Assembly: GCA_002746415.1 (NCBI GenBank)
Contig: NVXD01000002.1
Location: 62,001 to 126,000 of the forward strand
Source of the DNA: Flavobacteriaceae bacterium
GTDB taxonomy: Bacteria; Bacteroidota; Bacteroidia; Flavobacteriales; Flavobacteriaceae
Direction: 5' to 3'
DNA length: 64,000 nucleotides
The notes beneath the pieces were generated by a model. The model did no database searches. It was not told the origin of the DNA and worked only from the letters and a program-made list of their open reading frames with translations. Numbering within the stretch: position 1 is the first letter of the stretch; each line of letters starts with the position of its first letter. Below are positions 1-9,337 of this stretch, piece after piece. A program made the translations under genes and the position numbers.

Positions 1-1
1 A

Positions 2-547
2 TATATGTACATTATTTTATTTGGTTGTTGTATTGCCTGTGGCAGTCGTCCAGAAGCAAGAAAGCCTATTAAAGTAAAAACAGCTAGTTATATAAAGGAA
101 TCTGTTGAAAGAAATAAAAAACTGTTGCTATTAGAAGAAAAAATGATTTCTGAAATCATTGAAAAAGATTCCTTTCACTTCTATCAAAATAGTGGCAGTG
201 GTTCATGGTACCATTATATCGCAAAAAATGATACTGCTCAATATCTCCCAAAACTTGATGATTTAGTTACCCTAAATTATAATTTGGTGAGTTTTCATAA
301 TGACACCATTTACGCTGCTGAAGAAATAGGCACAATTACTTATAAAGTAGACAGACAAGAACTATTTCCTGGATTAAGACATAGCGTTAAACTTTTAAAA
401 GAAGGAGAAACGGCAACATTTCTATTTCCTTCTTCATTAGGCTATGGACACCATGGAGATAATAATAAAATAGGAATTAGCGTTCCATTAAAAGCTACAA
501 TTTCAATTTTAAAAATTGAAAAACAAAAAGATAGTATTCAAAATTAA
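2..547 (+). CDS. gldI: GldI-like FKBP-type peptidyl-prolyl isomerase lipoprotein (5' end cut or uncertain)
   Basis: A lipoprotein with one FKBP-type prolyl isomerase domain over its C-terminal two thirds. The FKBP-like signature is visible in 'ELFPGLRHSVKLLKEGE' and 'FPSSLGYGHHGD'. The N-terminus has a hydrophobic stretch ending in an I-A-C-G lipobox, so the mature protein is probably lipidated and faces the periplasm. In flavobacteria GldI is an essential gliding-motility lipoprotein thought to help fold envelope or type IX secretion components. The first ATG is at position 5, but the frame is open to the window edge and the signal peptide lacks its usual basic start, so a few residues are probably missing. 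The next PPIase gene follows after 20 bp and is probably co-transcribed. Confidence 0.85.
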   Translation, partial: YMYIILFGCCIACGSRPEARKPIKVKTASYIKESVERNKKLLLLEEKMISEIIEKDSFHFYQNSGSGSWYHYIAKNDTAQYLPKLDDLVTLNYNLVSFHNDTIYAAEEIGTITYKVDRQELFPGLRHSVKLLKEGETATFLFPSSLGYGHHGDNNKIGISVPLKATISILKIEKQKDSIQN

Positions 548-567
548 ATCAAAAAAAGAAAATCAAA

Positions 568-1677
568 ATGAGAAAATCATATATATTATTTTTATCCATC
601 GTCATAACATTGGTAGGATGTAAATCTGGTCAGTACGCCGATTTGGGTGATGGTATTTTTGCCGGAATACAAACTACAAAAGGAAATATTATTTTAAAAT
701 TGGAGCATGAAAAAACCCCACTAACTGTTGCCAACTTTGTTTCGCTAGCTGAAGGTGACAACGCATTTGTTTCTGATGAGTTTAAAGGTAAAAAATATTA
801 TGACGGATTAATTTTTCATAGGGTAATGAAAGATTTCATGATACAAGGGGGTGACCCACTGGCCAATGGCACAGGTGGTCCTGGATATAAATTCAAGAAT
901 GAATTCCATGATTCTTTAGTTCATAATAGAAAAGGTATTCTGTCTATGGCAAACTCCGGAATTGACACCAATGGCAGTCAATTTTTCATTACGCATAAAG
1001 CAACCCCGTGGTTGGATAATGTTCATTCCGTTTTTGGAGAAGTTATAGCAGGAATGGATGTCTTGGATTCTATAGCCAATGTAGCTGTTGTTGGAAGCAA
1101 TACACCCACAGTGGATATGGTCATGAGTAAGGTTGAAATCATTAGAAATGGTAAGGAAGCTAAAAAATTTGATGCTGTACAAATCATGTCCGATTATTTT
1201 CTAGAAGCAGAAGAAACCATTAAGGCCTTTGAAAAAATGAAATCAGATTTGATTTCAGAATTCGACAAACAAAAAGAGGTTGCTGAAACATTTCCTTCTG
1301 GTTTAAAAATTCATATCATCACTAAAGGTGAAGGGGAACAACCAAAAATTGGACAACAAGTATTGGTAAACTATGCCGGTTGGTTGGAAAACGGAACCTT
1401 ATTTGATACATGCGAAAAAGAAATAGCACAGAAATTTGGAGAATTTGAAAAAATCAATAAAATGCACAGAGGGTCACTCGCTCCATCAACAATGGAATAT
1501 AGCCCTGAAGCACAATTAGCTGCTGGATTTAAAGAAGGCTTGCTTAGCATGAAAGTTGGAGATAAAATTAGGGTGTTCATTCCACCACACTTGGGATATG
1601 GAGATCAAAATTACGGCCCAATTCCTGGAGGATCAAACTTGGTTTTTGATTTGGAAATTATGGATATTGTCCAGTAA
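568..1677 (+). CDS. Cyclophilin-FKBP fusion peptidyl-prolyl isomerase, lipoprotein
   Basis: Two prolyl isomerase folds in one 369-residue protein. A signal peptide with lipobox V-G-C-K (Cys about 18) is followed by a cyclophilin domain at about 30-195, with 'FHRVMKDFMIQGGDP', 'MANSGIDTNGSQFFIT' and 'HSVFGEVIAGMDVLD'. A linker rich in charged residues leads to an FKBP domain at about 255-369, with 'VNYAGWLENGTLFDT' and 'FIPPHLGYGD'. It should act in the periplasm on exported or outer-membrane proteins. It sits 20 bp after the GldI-like gene, and a very strong hairpin follows the stop codon, so the two PPIases probably form the end of one operon. The domain calls are firm; the clients are unknown. 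Confidence 0.93.
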   Translation: MRKSYILFLSIVITLVGCKSGQYADLGDGIFAGIQTTKGNIILKLEHEKTPLTVANFVSLAEGDNAFVSDEFKGKKYYDGLIFHRVMKDFMIQGGDPLANGTGGPGYKFKNEFHDSLVHNRKGILSMANSGIDTNGSQFFITHKATPWLDNVHSVFGEVIAGMDVLDSIANVAVVGSNTPTVDMVMSKVEIIRNGKEAKKFDAVQIMSDYFLEAEETIKAFEKMKSDLISEFDKQKEVAETFPSGLKIHIITKGEGEQPKIGQQVLVNYAGWLENGTLFDTCEKEIAQKFGEFEKINKMHRGSLAPSTMEYSPEAQLAAGFKEGLLSMKVGDKIRVFIPPHLGYGDQNYGPIPGGSNLVFDLEIMDIVQ

Positions 1678-1700
1678 GAATCATACAGCAATTACGGAAG

Positions 1701-1755
1701 AAAAGGCAAGCATGAAAAGAATAAGAAAATATAATTCTTTTCATGCTTGCCTTTT
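1701..1755 (+). terminator. Strong intrinsic terminator hairpin after the PPIase operon
   Basis: Perfect 22-bp inverted repeat (1701-1722 against 1734-1755) with an 11-base loop. The left arm begins AAAAGGCAAG and the right arm ends in a T-rich run. It lies between the PPIase gene and the convergent CBS gene, so it may stop transcripts from both sides. Confidence 0.85.
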
Positions 1756-1788
1756 TCTTTTAAAAATAATGAATTAAAAAGCTAAGGC

Positions 1789-2259
1789 CTATTGATCTCT
1801 CCAGTACTGGGATCTTAATTTCAATGTAGCCTTTAAAATATCTTTTTGAGAAATTTGCCCCACCAAAATACCATTTTTAACAATTGGAAATCTTCGCCTT
1901 TTTGCATTTAAAAATTTATTGGCCGCATCAAAAATATTCATATCACCATCAATGGTCTCCACATTTTTTGCCATTCGATTTTTAATACTAGTATTTTCCA
2001 TAGGCATATTGTAATACCTACTTTCACTGACATGCTTAATGCAGTCACCTTCAGAGATAACTCCAACCAATTCCTTTTTATCATTCACTACCGGACCACC
2101 AGAAATTTTATGATGGATGAGTGCTTCAATTACTTCTTCAAAAGATTGCTCTGCCCTAAATGTTATCAACTCTGTGGTCATATAATCACTTACCTTAAGT
2201 GGGATGTCCACCTCTAATTGTTGATGTCTCCTAGAACCTTGAAAGTTTTTTATCCCCAT
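1789..2259 (-). CDS. CBS-pair domain protein
   Basis: A 156-residue protein made almost entirely of two CBS motifs: the first around 'MTTELITFRAEQSFEEVIEAL', the second around 'AKNVETIDGDMNIFDAANKFL'. Tandem CBS motifs form a Bateman module that usually binds adenine nucleotides or S-adenosyl compounds and senses energy state. No catalytic or membrane domain is attached, so it is a stand-alone sensor or adaptor whose partner cannot be read from the sequence. The start at 2259 gives an about 20-residue basic lead before the first CBS motif. It is convergent with the upstream PPIase operon. Confidence 0.85.
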   Translation of the reverse strand: MGIKNFQGSRRHQQLEVDIPLKVSDYMTTELITFRAEQSFEEVIEALIHHKISGGPVVNDKKELVGVISEGDCIKHVSESRYYNMPMENTSIKNRMAKNVETIDGDMNIFDAANKFLNAKRRRFPIVKNGILVGQISQKDILKATLKLRSQYWRDQ

Positions 2260-2363
2260 GACATTCAGTTTTTGGATTCTCTTAAAGCTACTGAATTTTA
2301 ACGACTTATCCTAAAAATACAGTTGAACGTCATTTTCATACATTTCATCGAAATATGAGGCCA

Positions 2364-3824
2364 TCAACTGGCAGGTGTATGTTGAAGAATCTCCAATAAA
2401 AATTTCCAAAATTTTTGAACAGAGGCAATACTAACTCGTTCGTCTGGAGAATGTGCACCTTCTATGGTGGGGCCAAAACTAATCATATCCATATCTGGAT
2501 AATTCTGTCCTAGAATTCCACATTCCAAACCAGCATGACAAGCAGCGACTTTTGGCTTTTCATTAAAAAGAAGTTCATATTGCGCAATAAGCACCTTTAA
2601 AATATCAGAATCTGGGTTTGGATTCCATCCAGGGTAATTTCCTCCAAAGCTTACTACACAACCAGCAAGTTCAAATGTGGCTTTTAATGCATTTGCCAAA
2701 TCCCACTTTGCAGAATCTACAGAGGAACGTGTTAGGCAGCCTACATGAATTTTTCCATTGCCCACTACTACCCTAGCTACATTATTAGATGTTTCTACCA
2801 AATCTTTTATGGATGCGCTCATTGTATACACTCCATTGTAAGCGCCGTAAATTGCTTTTATTATTTTTTCTTGTGCACTAGCCTCCATTATCCTTTCTGG
2901 AGCACCAATAGGCTTTAATTCGATTAATAGGCCAGGTTCTATAACCGTAAGCTCTTTATTTATAGCTAAACCCCAATCCTTAAAATCATTTTCAAAAGAA
3001 TTTATGTCCAACGTATCTATCACTATTTTTGAAAAGCTCTCGCGTGGTATTGCATTTCTAAGACTTCCTCCGTTAATTTCATTAATTTTAATAGCATATT
3101 GTTCCATTCCGTTGTACAACAGACGGTTCATTATCTTATTAGCATTACCCAAGCCTTTATGTATTTCTATACCACTATGCCCCCCATTTAGTCCTTTTAC
3201 GGTAATTTGATACGCAATAGCATTCTTGTTAACCAATTCCTCGGCATATTCTCCCGTTGCAGTTATATCGACCCCACCTGCGCAACCAATATCTAGCTCA
3301 TCATCCTCTTCCGTATCTAAATTAAGTAGAATTTCTCCTTTCAAAACTCCAGCCTCTAGCCCCATGGCACCGGTCATTCCAGTTTCTTCATCAATAGTAA
3401 ATAACGCTTCCAATGCAGGGTGGGAAATAGTAGTACTTTCCAGCAAAGCCATAATAGCGGCAACTCCCATACCATTATCGGCACCCAAAGTAGTTCCATT
3501 TGCTTTGACCCAATCGCCATCAATATACATTTGTATGCCCTGTGCATCAAAATCAAAATTGGTATCCGTGTTTTTTTGGTGCACCATATCCAAGTGGGAT
3601 TGTAGAGTAATCATTTTTCTTGTTTCCATACCCTTGGAGGCAGGTTTTCTAATAATTACATTGCCAACAGCATCCTTAAACGTTTCCAGTTTTAAGGAGG
3701 TACCAAAATCTAACATAAATTGAATAACTCTTTCTTCTTTTTTTGAAGGGCGTGGAACCGCATTTAAATCTGCAAATTTATTCCAGACAGTTTTGGGTTC
3801 CAATTGACGTATTTCTTTGCTCAT
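2364..3824 (-). CDS. pepD: Aminoacyl-histidine dipeptidase (peptidase M20C)
   Basis: Cytosolic zinc dipeptidase that cleaves Xaa-His and related dipeptides. The 486-residue length fits PepD. Metal and catalytic motifs are in place: 'LQSHLDMVHQ' (His77, Asp79), 'TLGADNGMGVAA' (bridging Asp116), 'TIDEETGMTGAMGL' (catalytic Glu146 and metal Glu147) and 'CHAGLECGIL' near the C-terminus, with the lid/dimerisation domain between. There is no signal peptide. It is transcribed divergently from the DUF3810 gene, with a 73-bp shared promoter region. Family assignment is firm. Confidence 0.95.
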   Translation of the reverse strand: MSKEIRQLEPKTVWNKFADLNAVPRPSKKEERVIQFMLDFGTSLKLETFKDAVGNVIIRKPASKGMETRKMITLQSHLDMVHQKNTDTNFDFDAQGIQMYIDGDWVKANGTTLGADNGMGVAAIMALLESTTISHPALEALFTIDEETGMTGAMGLEAGVLKGEILLNLDTEEDDELDIGCAGGVDITATGEYAEELVNKNAIAYQITVKGLNGGHSGIEIHKGLGNANKIMNRLLYNGMEQYAIKINEINGGSLRNAIPRESFSKIVIDTLDINSFENDFKDWGLAINKELTVIEPGLLIELKPIGAPERIMEASAQEKIIKAIYGAYNGVYTMSASIKDLVETSNNVARVVVGNGKIHVGCLTRSSVDSAKWDLANALKATFELAGCVVSFGGNYPGWNPNPDSDILKVLIAQYELLFNEKPKVAACHAGLECGILGQNYPDMDMISFGPTIEGAHSPDERVSIASVQKFWKFLLEILQHTPAS

Positions 3825-3897
3825 AGTATGTTAAGTTGTAGCCAAAAATAAAGTATTGTAAAGAAATTGTCAGGATTAATTAGCTATTTTTGATTTG

Positions 3898-4965
3898 ATG
3901 AACAATCGAACAAGAAATTACATTGCCTTATCCATAATACCCCAAATCATCTTGGTAAAATGGCTTGGGAGTTATCCAGAATTAGTTGAGAAATATTACA
4001 GTAATGGATTGTATCCATTCATTTCTAAAATATTTAGAACATTATTGGGATGGATTCCTTTTTCAATTGGTGATCTTATCTATACCGCACTGATTTTCAT
4101 TGCAATTAGATATGTATACGTTAACATAAGACGTATAAAAACTCACAAAATAGCTTTCCTAAGAGATGTAAGTTTGGTACTTTCTATATTCTATTTTACA
4201 TTTCATTTAGTTTGGGGGTTTAATTATTATAGAGTGCCCATATCCAAAACTCTGGATTTACAAGAAACCCATTCCTACAATGATTTAATTTTGCTCACGG
4301 AGCGATTGATTGACAAAATAAATGAGACCCAACTCCTCATTACCTTAGATAGTGCTACAATGGTTAAGACGCCATATGATGCCAAAGAGATTTACCAAAA
4401 AACTATTGAAGGGTACAAAAGTTTGGAAAAAGAATATCCCTTTTTAAAATACCATCAACCTAGCATAAAAACATCGCTCTATAGCTTACCCCTAACTTAT
4501 ATGGGATATGGAGGATATTTGAATCCATTTACAAATGAAGCCCAAGTAAATAGCAAACTGCCAAAATTTAGACTTCCTATTGTTAGTGGACATGAGGTAG
4601 GGCATCAAATTGGGTATTCTGCCGAAAATGAGACTAATTTTATAGGGCATTTGGTCACTTATAAAAACAAGGACCCTTATTTTAAATATTCTGCCTATTT
4701 CCACGCCTTGAGTTATTGTCTAAATGACATCAACAGAAAGGACAAAAAATTATTCAAAGAGTTCTATGGGAGACTGAATCTAGGGGTTCAAAAAAACTTT
4801 AAAGAACTTCAAGCTTATTGGGAGCACTATGAAAACCCATTAGAACCCGTTTTCAAATCAATGTTCAACACCTTTTTAAAAGCAAATAACCAGTCAGAAG
4901 GCATTAAAAGTTATAGTTCTGTAGTAACGCTTTTAGTTACGTATCATATGAAAAATAGGTTATAG
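3898..4965 (+). CDS. DUF3810 membrane protein with zinc-protease-like HEVGH motif
   Basis: Membrane protein of the DUF3810 family. Three hydrophobic segments lie in the first about 110 residues (around 8-22, 50-75 and 92-112), then a large soluble part containing 'GHEVGHQIGY' (His232, Glu233, His236) and a downstream E-N-E-T-N-F that could supply the third zinc ligand. This is the gluzincin pattern, so it may be a membrane-anchored metalloprotease, but the family has no proven substrate. I take the ATG at 3898; a TTG just before it also opens the frame. A TATTTTTG box lies six bases upstream. Confidence 0.85.
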   Translation: MNNRTRNYIALSIIPQIILVKWLGSYPELVEKYYSNGLYPFISKIFRTLLGWIPFSIGDLIYTALIFIAIRYVYVNIRRIKTHKIAFLRDVSLVLSIFYFTFHLVWGFNYYRVPISKTLDLQETHSYNDLILLTERLIDKINETQLLITLDSATMVKTPYDAKEIYQKTIEGYKSLEKEYPFLKYHQPSIKTSLYSLPLTYMGYGGYLNPFTNEAQVNSKLPKFRLPIVSGHEVGHQIGYSAENETNFIGHLVTYKNKDPYFKYSAYFHALSYCLNDINRKDKKLFKEFYGRLNLGVQKNFKELQAYWEHYENPLEPVFKSMFNTFLKANNQSEGIKSYSSVVTLLVTYHMKNRL

Positions 4966-5046
4966 AATAAAAAAAGAGTTAATATTTAGATACAATTTCA
5001 TCACTTCCACTATCTTTAGTGTGGCTAATTAACAATAAATTAAAAA

Positions 5047-7995
5047 ATGAAAAAACCATTCTTGGCACTCACCATTCTTTGGTGCAGTGTCTCTTTGTTT
5101 GCACAAGATTATTTTCCAAAAAATGATGGTGTAAAATCAAAGAACAACAATTACACAGCATTTACACATGCAAAAATTTATGTAACTCCAACTCAAGTTC
5201 TAGACAATGCCACATTGCTCATCCAAAATGGCAAAGTTATCCAAGTTGGTAATTCGGTGACCATTCCTAAAAGTTCAGTTATAGTGGATTTGTCTGGAAA
5301 ATCCATTTACCCATCTTTTATTGACATTTATTCAGGTTTTGGGGTAACAAAACCCAAACGTGCACCTGGTAGTGGGAGATCTCCGCAATATGAACCTACC
5401 AGAGAGGGTTTTTATTGGAACGACCATATCATGCCAGAAAATAATGCTATCAGTTCTTTTAAGTATGATGATAAAAAGGCAAAAGAACTACGAGCTGTTG
5501 GTTTTGGGGTAGTAAATTCCCATATCCAAGACGGTATTGCCCGTGGAACTGGGGTTTTGGTTGCACTAAATGGAACAGGAAATGATGGTGACAGGATATT
5601 GGATGACAAATCTGTGCAATACTTTTCCTTTACCAAAAGTGTCGCAAAAAGACAATCATACCCATCATCTCTGATGGGAGCCACAGCGCTTTTACGACAA
5701 CTGTATGCTGATGTTGAGTGGTATGCGAAAGGGAATTCAAAAACCAAAGACCGTTCTATAGAAGCTTTGATAGCAAACAAAGGCTTGGTTCAAATCTTTG
5801 AAGCCAAGGACAAAAACAACATATTGAGGGCAGACAAAATAGGGGATGCCAATAATATTCAATATGCTATTTTAGCAGGTGGAAATGAATATGAGAACAT
5901 TGATGACATCAAAGCAACCAATGCAAAACTAATTCTACCCATAAATTTTCCAGATGCCTATGATGTGTCCAACCCATATGAGGCAGACCATATTACGCTA
6001 CAGGACATGCGAAAATGGAATCAGGCTCCATCCAATCCAAAAGTATTGGCAGACAATGGAATTTCTTTTTCCTTAACCTTATATGATTTAAAATCTGTTT
6101 CTAAATTTAAAAGCAACCTAACCAAAGCGATAACCTATGGTCTTTCAAAAACCAAAGCATTAGAAGCGCTAACAACTGTTCCTGCTGGCATTCTTGGGAA
6201 ATCCAGTACAATAGGGTCGTTACAATCTGGGAGCTATGCCAATTTCTTAATTACATCGGGCGATGTTTTTGAAAAAGAAACCATTCTTTATGAAAATTGG
6301 GTGCAAGGCAATAAGAATGTGATACATGATAAAGGTTTAAAGGACATTCGCGGAGAATATGACCTTACTATCGGAGGGCTTGTTTATGGACTATCCATTA
6401 AAGGGGAGCTTGCCAAACCTAAAATGGAAATTAAACAGGATACCAATACCCTTAAAAGTAAACTGAAGTATAAAAATGATTGGTTGGACTTTTCTTTTAC
6501 AGATGCAGAAAAAAAACTGTATCGTATGACCGGCCTCATCTATAAGGATTCTGATAATTTAAAGGGCAAACTCATATTGCCAAATGGAAATGAAGCTAGT
6601 TTTAATGCCATAAAAACGGCTGCGTTTGCCAAAAAAGAAAAAACAGCCAAAGAAAAAGCAACTCCAGAATTGGTGGCCATTACGTATCCCAACATTGGCT
6701 ACGGATATAAGACAAAGCCCAAACCACAAAATACTTTGTTTAAAAATGCAACAGTATGGACCGGAGAAGATGCTGGCATATTAGAGCACACGGATGTACT
6801 TGTCAGAAATGGTAAAATTGTAAACATTGGAACGAACTTAAATGCCGGAAATGCCATCATAATAGATGCAATTGGCAAACACCTTACTGCTGGTATCGTA
6901 GATGAACACTCACATATTGCAGCCTTGGCCATTAATGAATCTGGACATAATTCTTCTGCGGAAGTAAAAATGACCGATGTTATAGATCCAGAACATATAG
7001 GAATTTATAGAGATTTAGCAGGTGGGGTCACTACCATTCAACTGCTACATGGTTCTGCAAACCCTATTGGTGGGCGTTCTGCCATTCTTAAATTAAAATG
7101 GGGAGAAAGTGCCGATAATCTAATTTATCCCAGTGCTCCAAAATTTATAAAATTTGCTTTGGGTGAAAATGTAAAACAATCCAACTGGCAGAGCTTCTCT
7201 CGTTTTCCACAAACCAGAATGGGTGTGGAACAGGTCCTTGTTGATAATTTCCAGAGGGCAAAGGAATACGATACAAAGAAAAAAAGTGGCCAGACCTATC
7301 GATATGATGAGGAAATGGAAGTATTAGCAGAAATAATTAATGGAGAACGTTTTATTAGCTGTCACTCTTATGTTCAGAGTGAAATTAATATGGTCATGAA
7401 AGTTGCAGAACAATTTGGGTTTAGAGTAAATACATTTACGCACATCCTAGAAGGCTATAAAGTAGCTGATAAAATGGCAGAACACGGTGTTGGTGGTTCA
7501 ACTTTCAGTGATTGGTGGGCTTATAAATATGAAGTAAATGATGCCATCCCCTATAATGCAGCCATTATGCACAATCAAGGGGTTACCGTTGCAATAAATA
7601 GTGATGATGCTGAAATGTCTAGACGATTGAACCAAGAAGCAGCCAAAACGGTCAAGTATGGTGGGTTATCTGAATTGGATGCCTGGAAAACAGTGACCAT
7701 TAATCCTGCAAAATTACTGCATATAGATAATGAGGTAGGTAGTATTAAAAAGGGCAAAGTGGCCGATTTAGTACTGTGGACAGATCATCCCTTATCCGTT
7801 TATGCCAAAGCAGAAAAAACGATGATAGAGGGTGCTATTTATTTTGATTTAGAAAAAGATAAGCAACAACGATTGGCAATTAAAAAAGAGCGAAACACCT
7901 TGGTCAAAATGATGTTGAACGAAAAGAAAAGTGGTGCTAAAACTCAAAGCCCTAAACAAAGCGAAAAAGAGGAATTCAACTGTAATAGTTTATAA
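5047..7995 (+). CDS. Secreted two-domain amidohydrolase, N-terminal half degenerate
   Basis: A 982-residue exported protein with a clear signal peptide (about 1-19, ending near S-L-F-A-Q-D) and two amidohydrolase-superfamily halves. The N-terminal half (about 35-430) keeps the fold signatures, but where the metal-binding HxH should be it reads 'FIDIYSGFG', so it has probably lost catalysis. The C-terminal half (about 600-950) is intact, with 'VDEHSHIAAL' (His621, His623), later His ligands in 'SCHSYVQ' and 'FTHILEGY', and the Asp in 'AINSDDAE'. The reaction is some cyclic-amide or peptide-like hydrolysis in the periplasm; the substrate cannot be named. A second, fully degenerate amidohydrolase follows after 12 bp, suggesting a complex. 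Confidence 0.9.
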   Translation: MKKPFLALTILWCSVSLFAQDYFPKNDGVKSKNNNYTAFTHAKIYVTPTQVLDNATLLIQNGKVIQVGNSVTIPKSSVIVDLSGKSIYPSFIDIYSGFGVTKPKRAPGSGRSPQYEPTREGFYWNDHIMPENNAISSFKYDDKKAKELRAVGFGVVNSHIQDGIARGTGVLVALNGTGNDGDRILDDKSVQYFSFTKSVAKRQSYPSSLMGATALLRQLYADVEWYAKGNSKTKDRSIEALIANKGLVQIFEAKDKNNILRADKIGDANNIQYAILAGGNEYENIDDIKATNAKLILPINFPDAYDVSNPYEADHITLQDMRKWNQAPSNPKVLADNGISFSLTLYDLKSVSKFKSNLTKAITYGLSKTKALEALTTVPAGILGKSSTIGSLQSGSYANFLITSGDVFEKETILYENWVQGNKNVIHDKGLKDIRGEYDLTIGGLVYGLSIKGELAKPKMEIKQDTNTLKSKLKYKNDWLDFSFTDAEKKLYRMTGLIYKDSDNLKGKLILPNGNEASFNAIKTAAFAKKEKTAKEKATPELVAITYPNIGYGYKTKPKPQNTLFKNATVWTGEDAGILEHTDVLVRNGKIVNIGTNLNAGNAIIIDAIGKHLTAGIVDEHSHIAALAINESGHNSSAEVKMTDVIDPEHIGIYRDLAGGVTTIQLLHGSANPIGGRSAILKLKWGESADNLIYPSAPKFIKFALGENVKQSNWQSFSRFPQTRMGVEQVLVDNFQRAKEYDTKKKSGQTYRYDEEMEVLAEIINGERFISCHSYVQSEINMVMKVAEQFGFRVNTFTHILEGYKVADKMAEHGVGGSTFSDWWAYKYEVNDAIPYNAAIMHNQGVTVAINSDDAEMSRRLNQEAAKTVKYGGLSELDAWKTVTINPAKLLHIDNEVGSIKKGKVADLVLWTDHPLSVYAKAEKTMIEGAIYFDLEKDKQQRLAIKKERNTLVKMMLNEKKSGAKTQSPKQSEKEEFNCNSL

Positions 7996-8007
7996 AAAAT
8001 ATTCAAA

Positions 8008-9297
8008 ATGAAAATATCAATAAACATATTAGCACCCTTGCTGCTTGTTTTTATGGGCACAACTTTTGCCCAACAGACTCCAGCTGCAAAACAGACTGAA
8101 GCTATTACAATAACGGGAGCAACTGCCCATATTGGAGATGGTACCGTTATAGAAAATTGCACACTGGTTTTTGAAGATGGAAAAATTACTGGCTTAGGAA
8201 CTGATGTAGCAATCAAGGGAACGGTTATTAATGCAAGTGGAAAACATCTATACCCAGGAATCATTGCCCCGACAAAAGCACTAGGGCTTATTGAAGTAAG
8301 CGCTGTACGGGCTAGTAATGATGATGATGAAATAGGCGATTTAATACCGCACGTGCGTAGTTTAATTGCTTACAATGCCGAATCTAAAGTAGTGGAGAGC
8401 ATGCGTCCCAATGGTGTTCTATTAAGTCAAATAACTCCAATGGGCGGGCGAATTTCAGGAACATCCTCCATTGTACAACTAGATGCATGGAACTGGGAAG
8501 ATGCTGCAATTAAAATAGATGATGGCATTCATCTTAATTGGCCCGGCACCTATAAGAGAGGGCGATGGTGGCTTGGAGAGCCTAGAGGTTTTCAACCTAA
8601 TAAAGACTATCAAAAACAAATTGATAAAGTTTTGGATTTCATCAAAAGTTCTCAAGCATATGGTAAAGATGTCACTAATGAAACCAACTTGGCATTTACT
8701 GCTATGCAAGGGGTTTTTAACGGTTCCCAAAAATTATATGTGTATGCACAGCGGGAAAAGGAAATTATAGATGCCATAACCAACCTCAAAAATTCAGGAA
8801 TCAAAGAAATTGTTCTTGTTGGTGGGTACCAAGCAAATAAGATTACTGCTTTTTTAAAAGAGCATCAGATTCCTGTATTGGTAAATTACACCCATGCGCT
8901 ACCCAATTTTAACGATGATGATTATGACTTTCCATATAAATTACCCAAACTCCTTATGGATGCAGGTATTTTGGTAGGACTACAAAATCATGATGCAGAA
9001 AATTTTCAAACCAGAAACTTACCGTTTTATGCCGGACAAGTAGTAGGACAAGGGCTGGACAAAGAAAAAGCATTACAAATGCTGACTGGAAATACAGCCA
9101 AAATATTGGGCATAGATGATAACTATGGCACGCTATCCGTTGGAAAAAGTGCAACCTTATTTATTTCAGAAGGCGATGCATTGGATATGCGTACAAATAT
9201 TCTGAGTCATGCTTTCATTGATGGGAGAAATATATCTTTGGAAACCCACCAAACAGAACTTTGGAAAAAGTATAGTGAAAAATACAATGGCCAATAA
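8008..9297 (+). CDS. Secreted amidohydrolase-family protein, probable pseudoenzyme
   Basis: A 429-residue exported protein with a signal peptide (about 1-21, cut near F-A-Q-Q). It has the amidohydrolase composite architecture, with the N-terminal beta-sandwich 'TITGATAHIGDGTVIENCTL' and the C-terminal 'ILGIDDNYGTLSVGKSATLFI'. At the HxH site it reads 'YPGIIAPTKALG', so the first two metal ligands are missing, as in the N-terminal half of the gene 12 bp upstream. The two genes are clearly one operon. I infer a non-catalytic subunit or binding partner of the upstream enzyme rather than an independent hydrolase. Confidence 0.85.
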   Translation: MKISINILAPLLLVFMGTTFAQQTPAAKQTEAITITGATAHIGDGTVIENCTLVFEDGKITGLGTDVAIKGTVINASGKHLYPGIIAPTKALGLIEVSAVRASNDDDEIGDLIPHVRSLIAYNAESKVVESMRPNGVLLSQITPMGGRISGTSSIVQLDAWNWEDAAIKIDDGIHLNWPGTYKRGRWWLGEPRGFQPNKDYQKQIDKVLDFIKSSQAYGKDVTNETNLAFTAMQGVFNGSQKLYVYAQREKEIIDAITNLKNSGIKEIVLVGGYQANKITAFLKEHQIPVLVNYTHALPNFNDDDYDFPYKLPKLLMDAGILVGLQNHDAENFQTRNLPFYAGQVVGQGLDKEKALQMLTGNTAKILGIDDNYGTLSVGKSATLFISEGDALDMRTNILSHAFIDGRNISLETHQTELWKKYSEKYNGQ

Positions 9298-9337
9298 AAT
9301 AGGGCTCTTTTTTATTGATTCCCGTACATTTGTAAAC

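Noticed and set aside
3226-3723. 165-codon open frame opposite pepD
   Set aside because: Serine-rich shadow of the pepD reading frame; the opposite strand carries all catalytic motifs.
9325-9332. TACATTTG box directly before the RNA methyltransferase ATG as a full promoter
   Set aside because: The nearest TTG is only 7 bp upstream, far from the 19-21 bp spacing, so I do not list it as a feature; it would also give a leaderless message.
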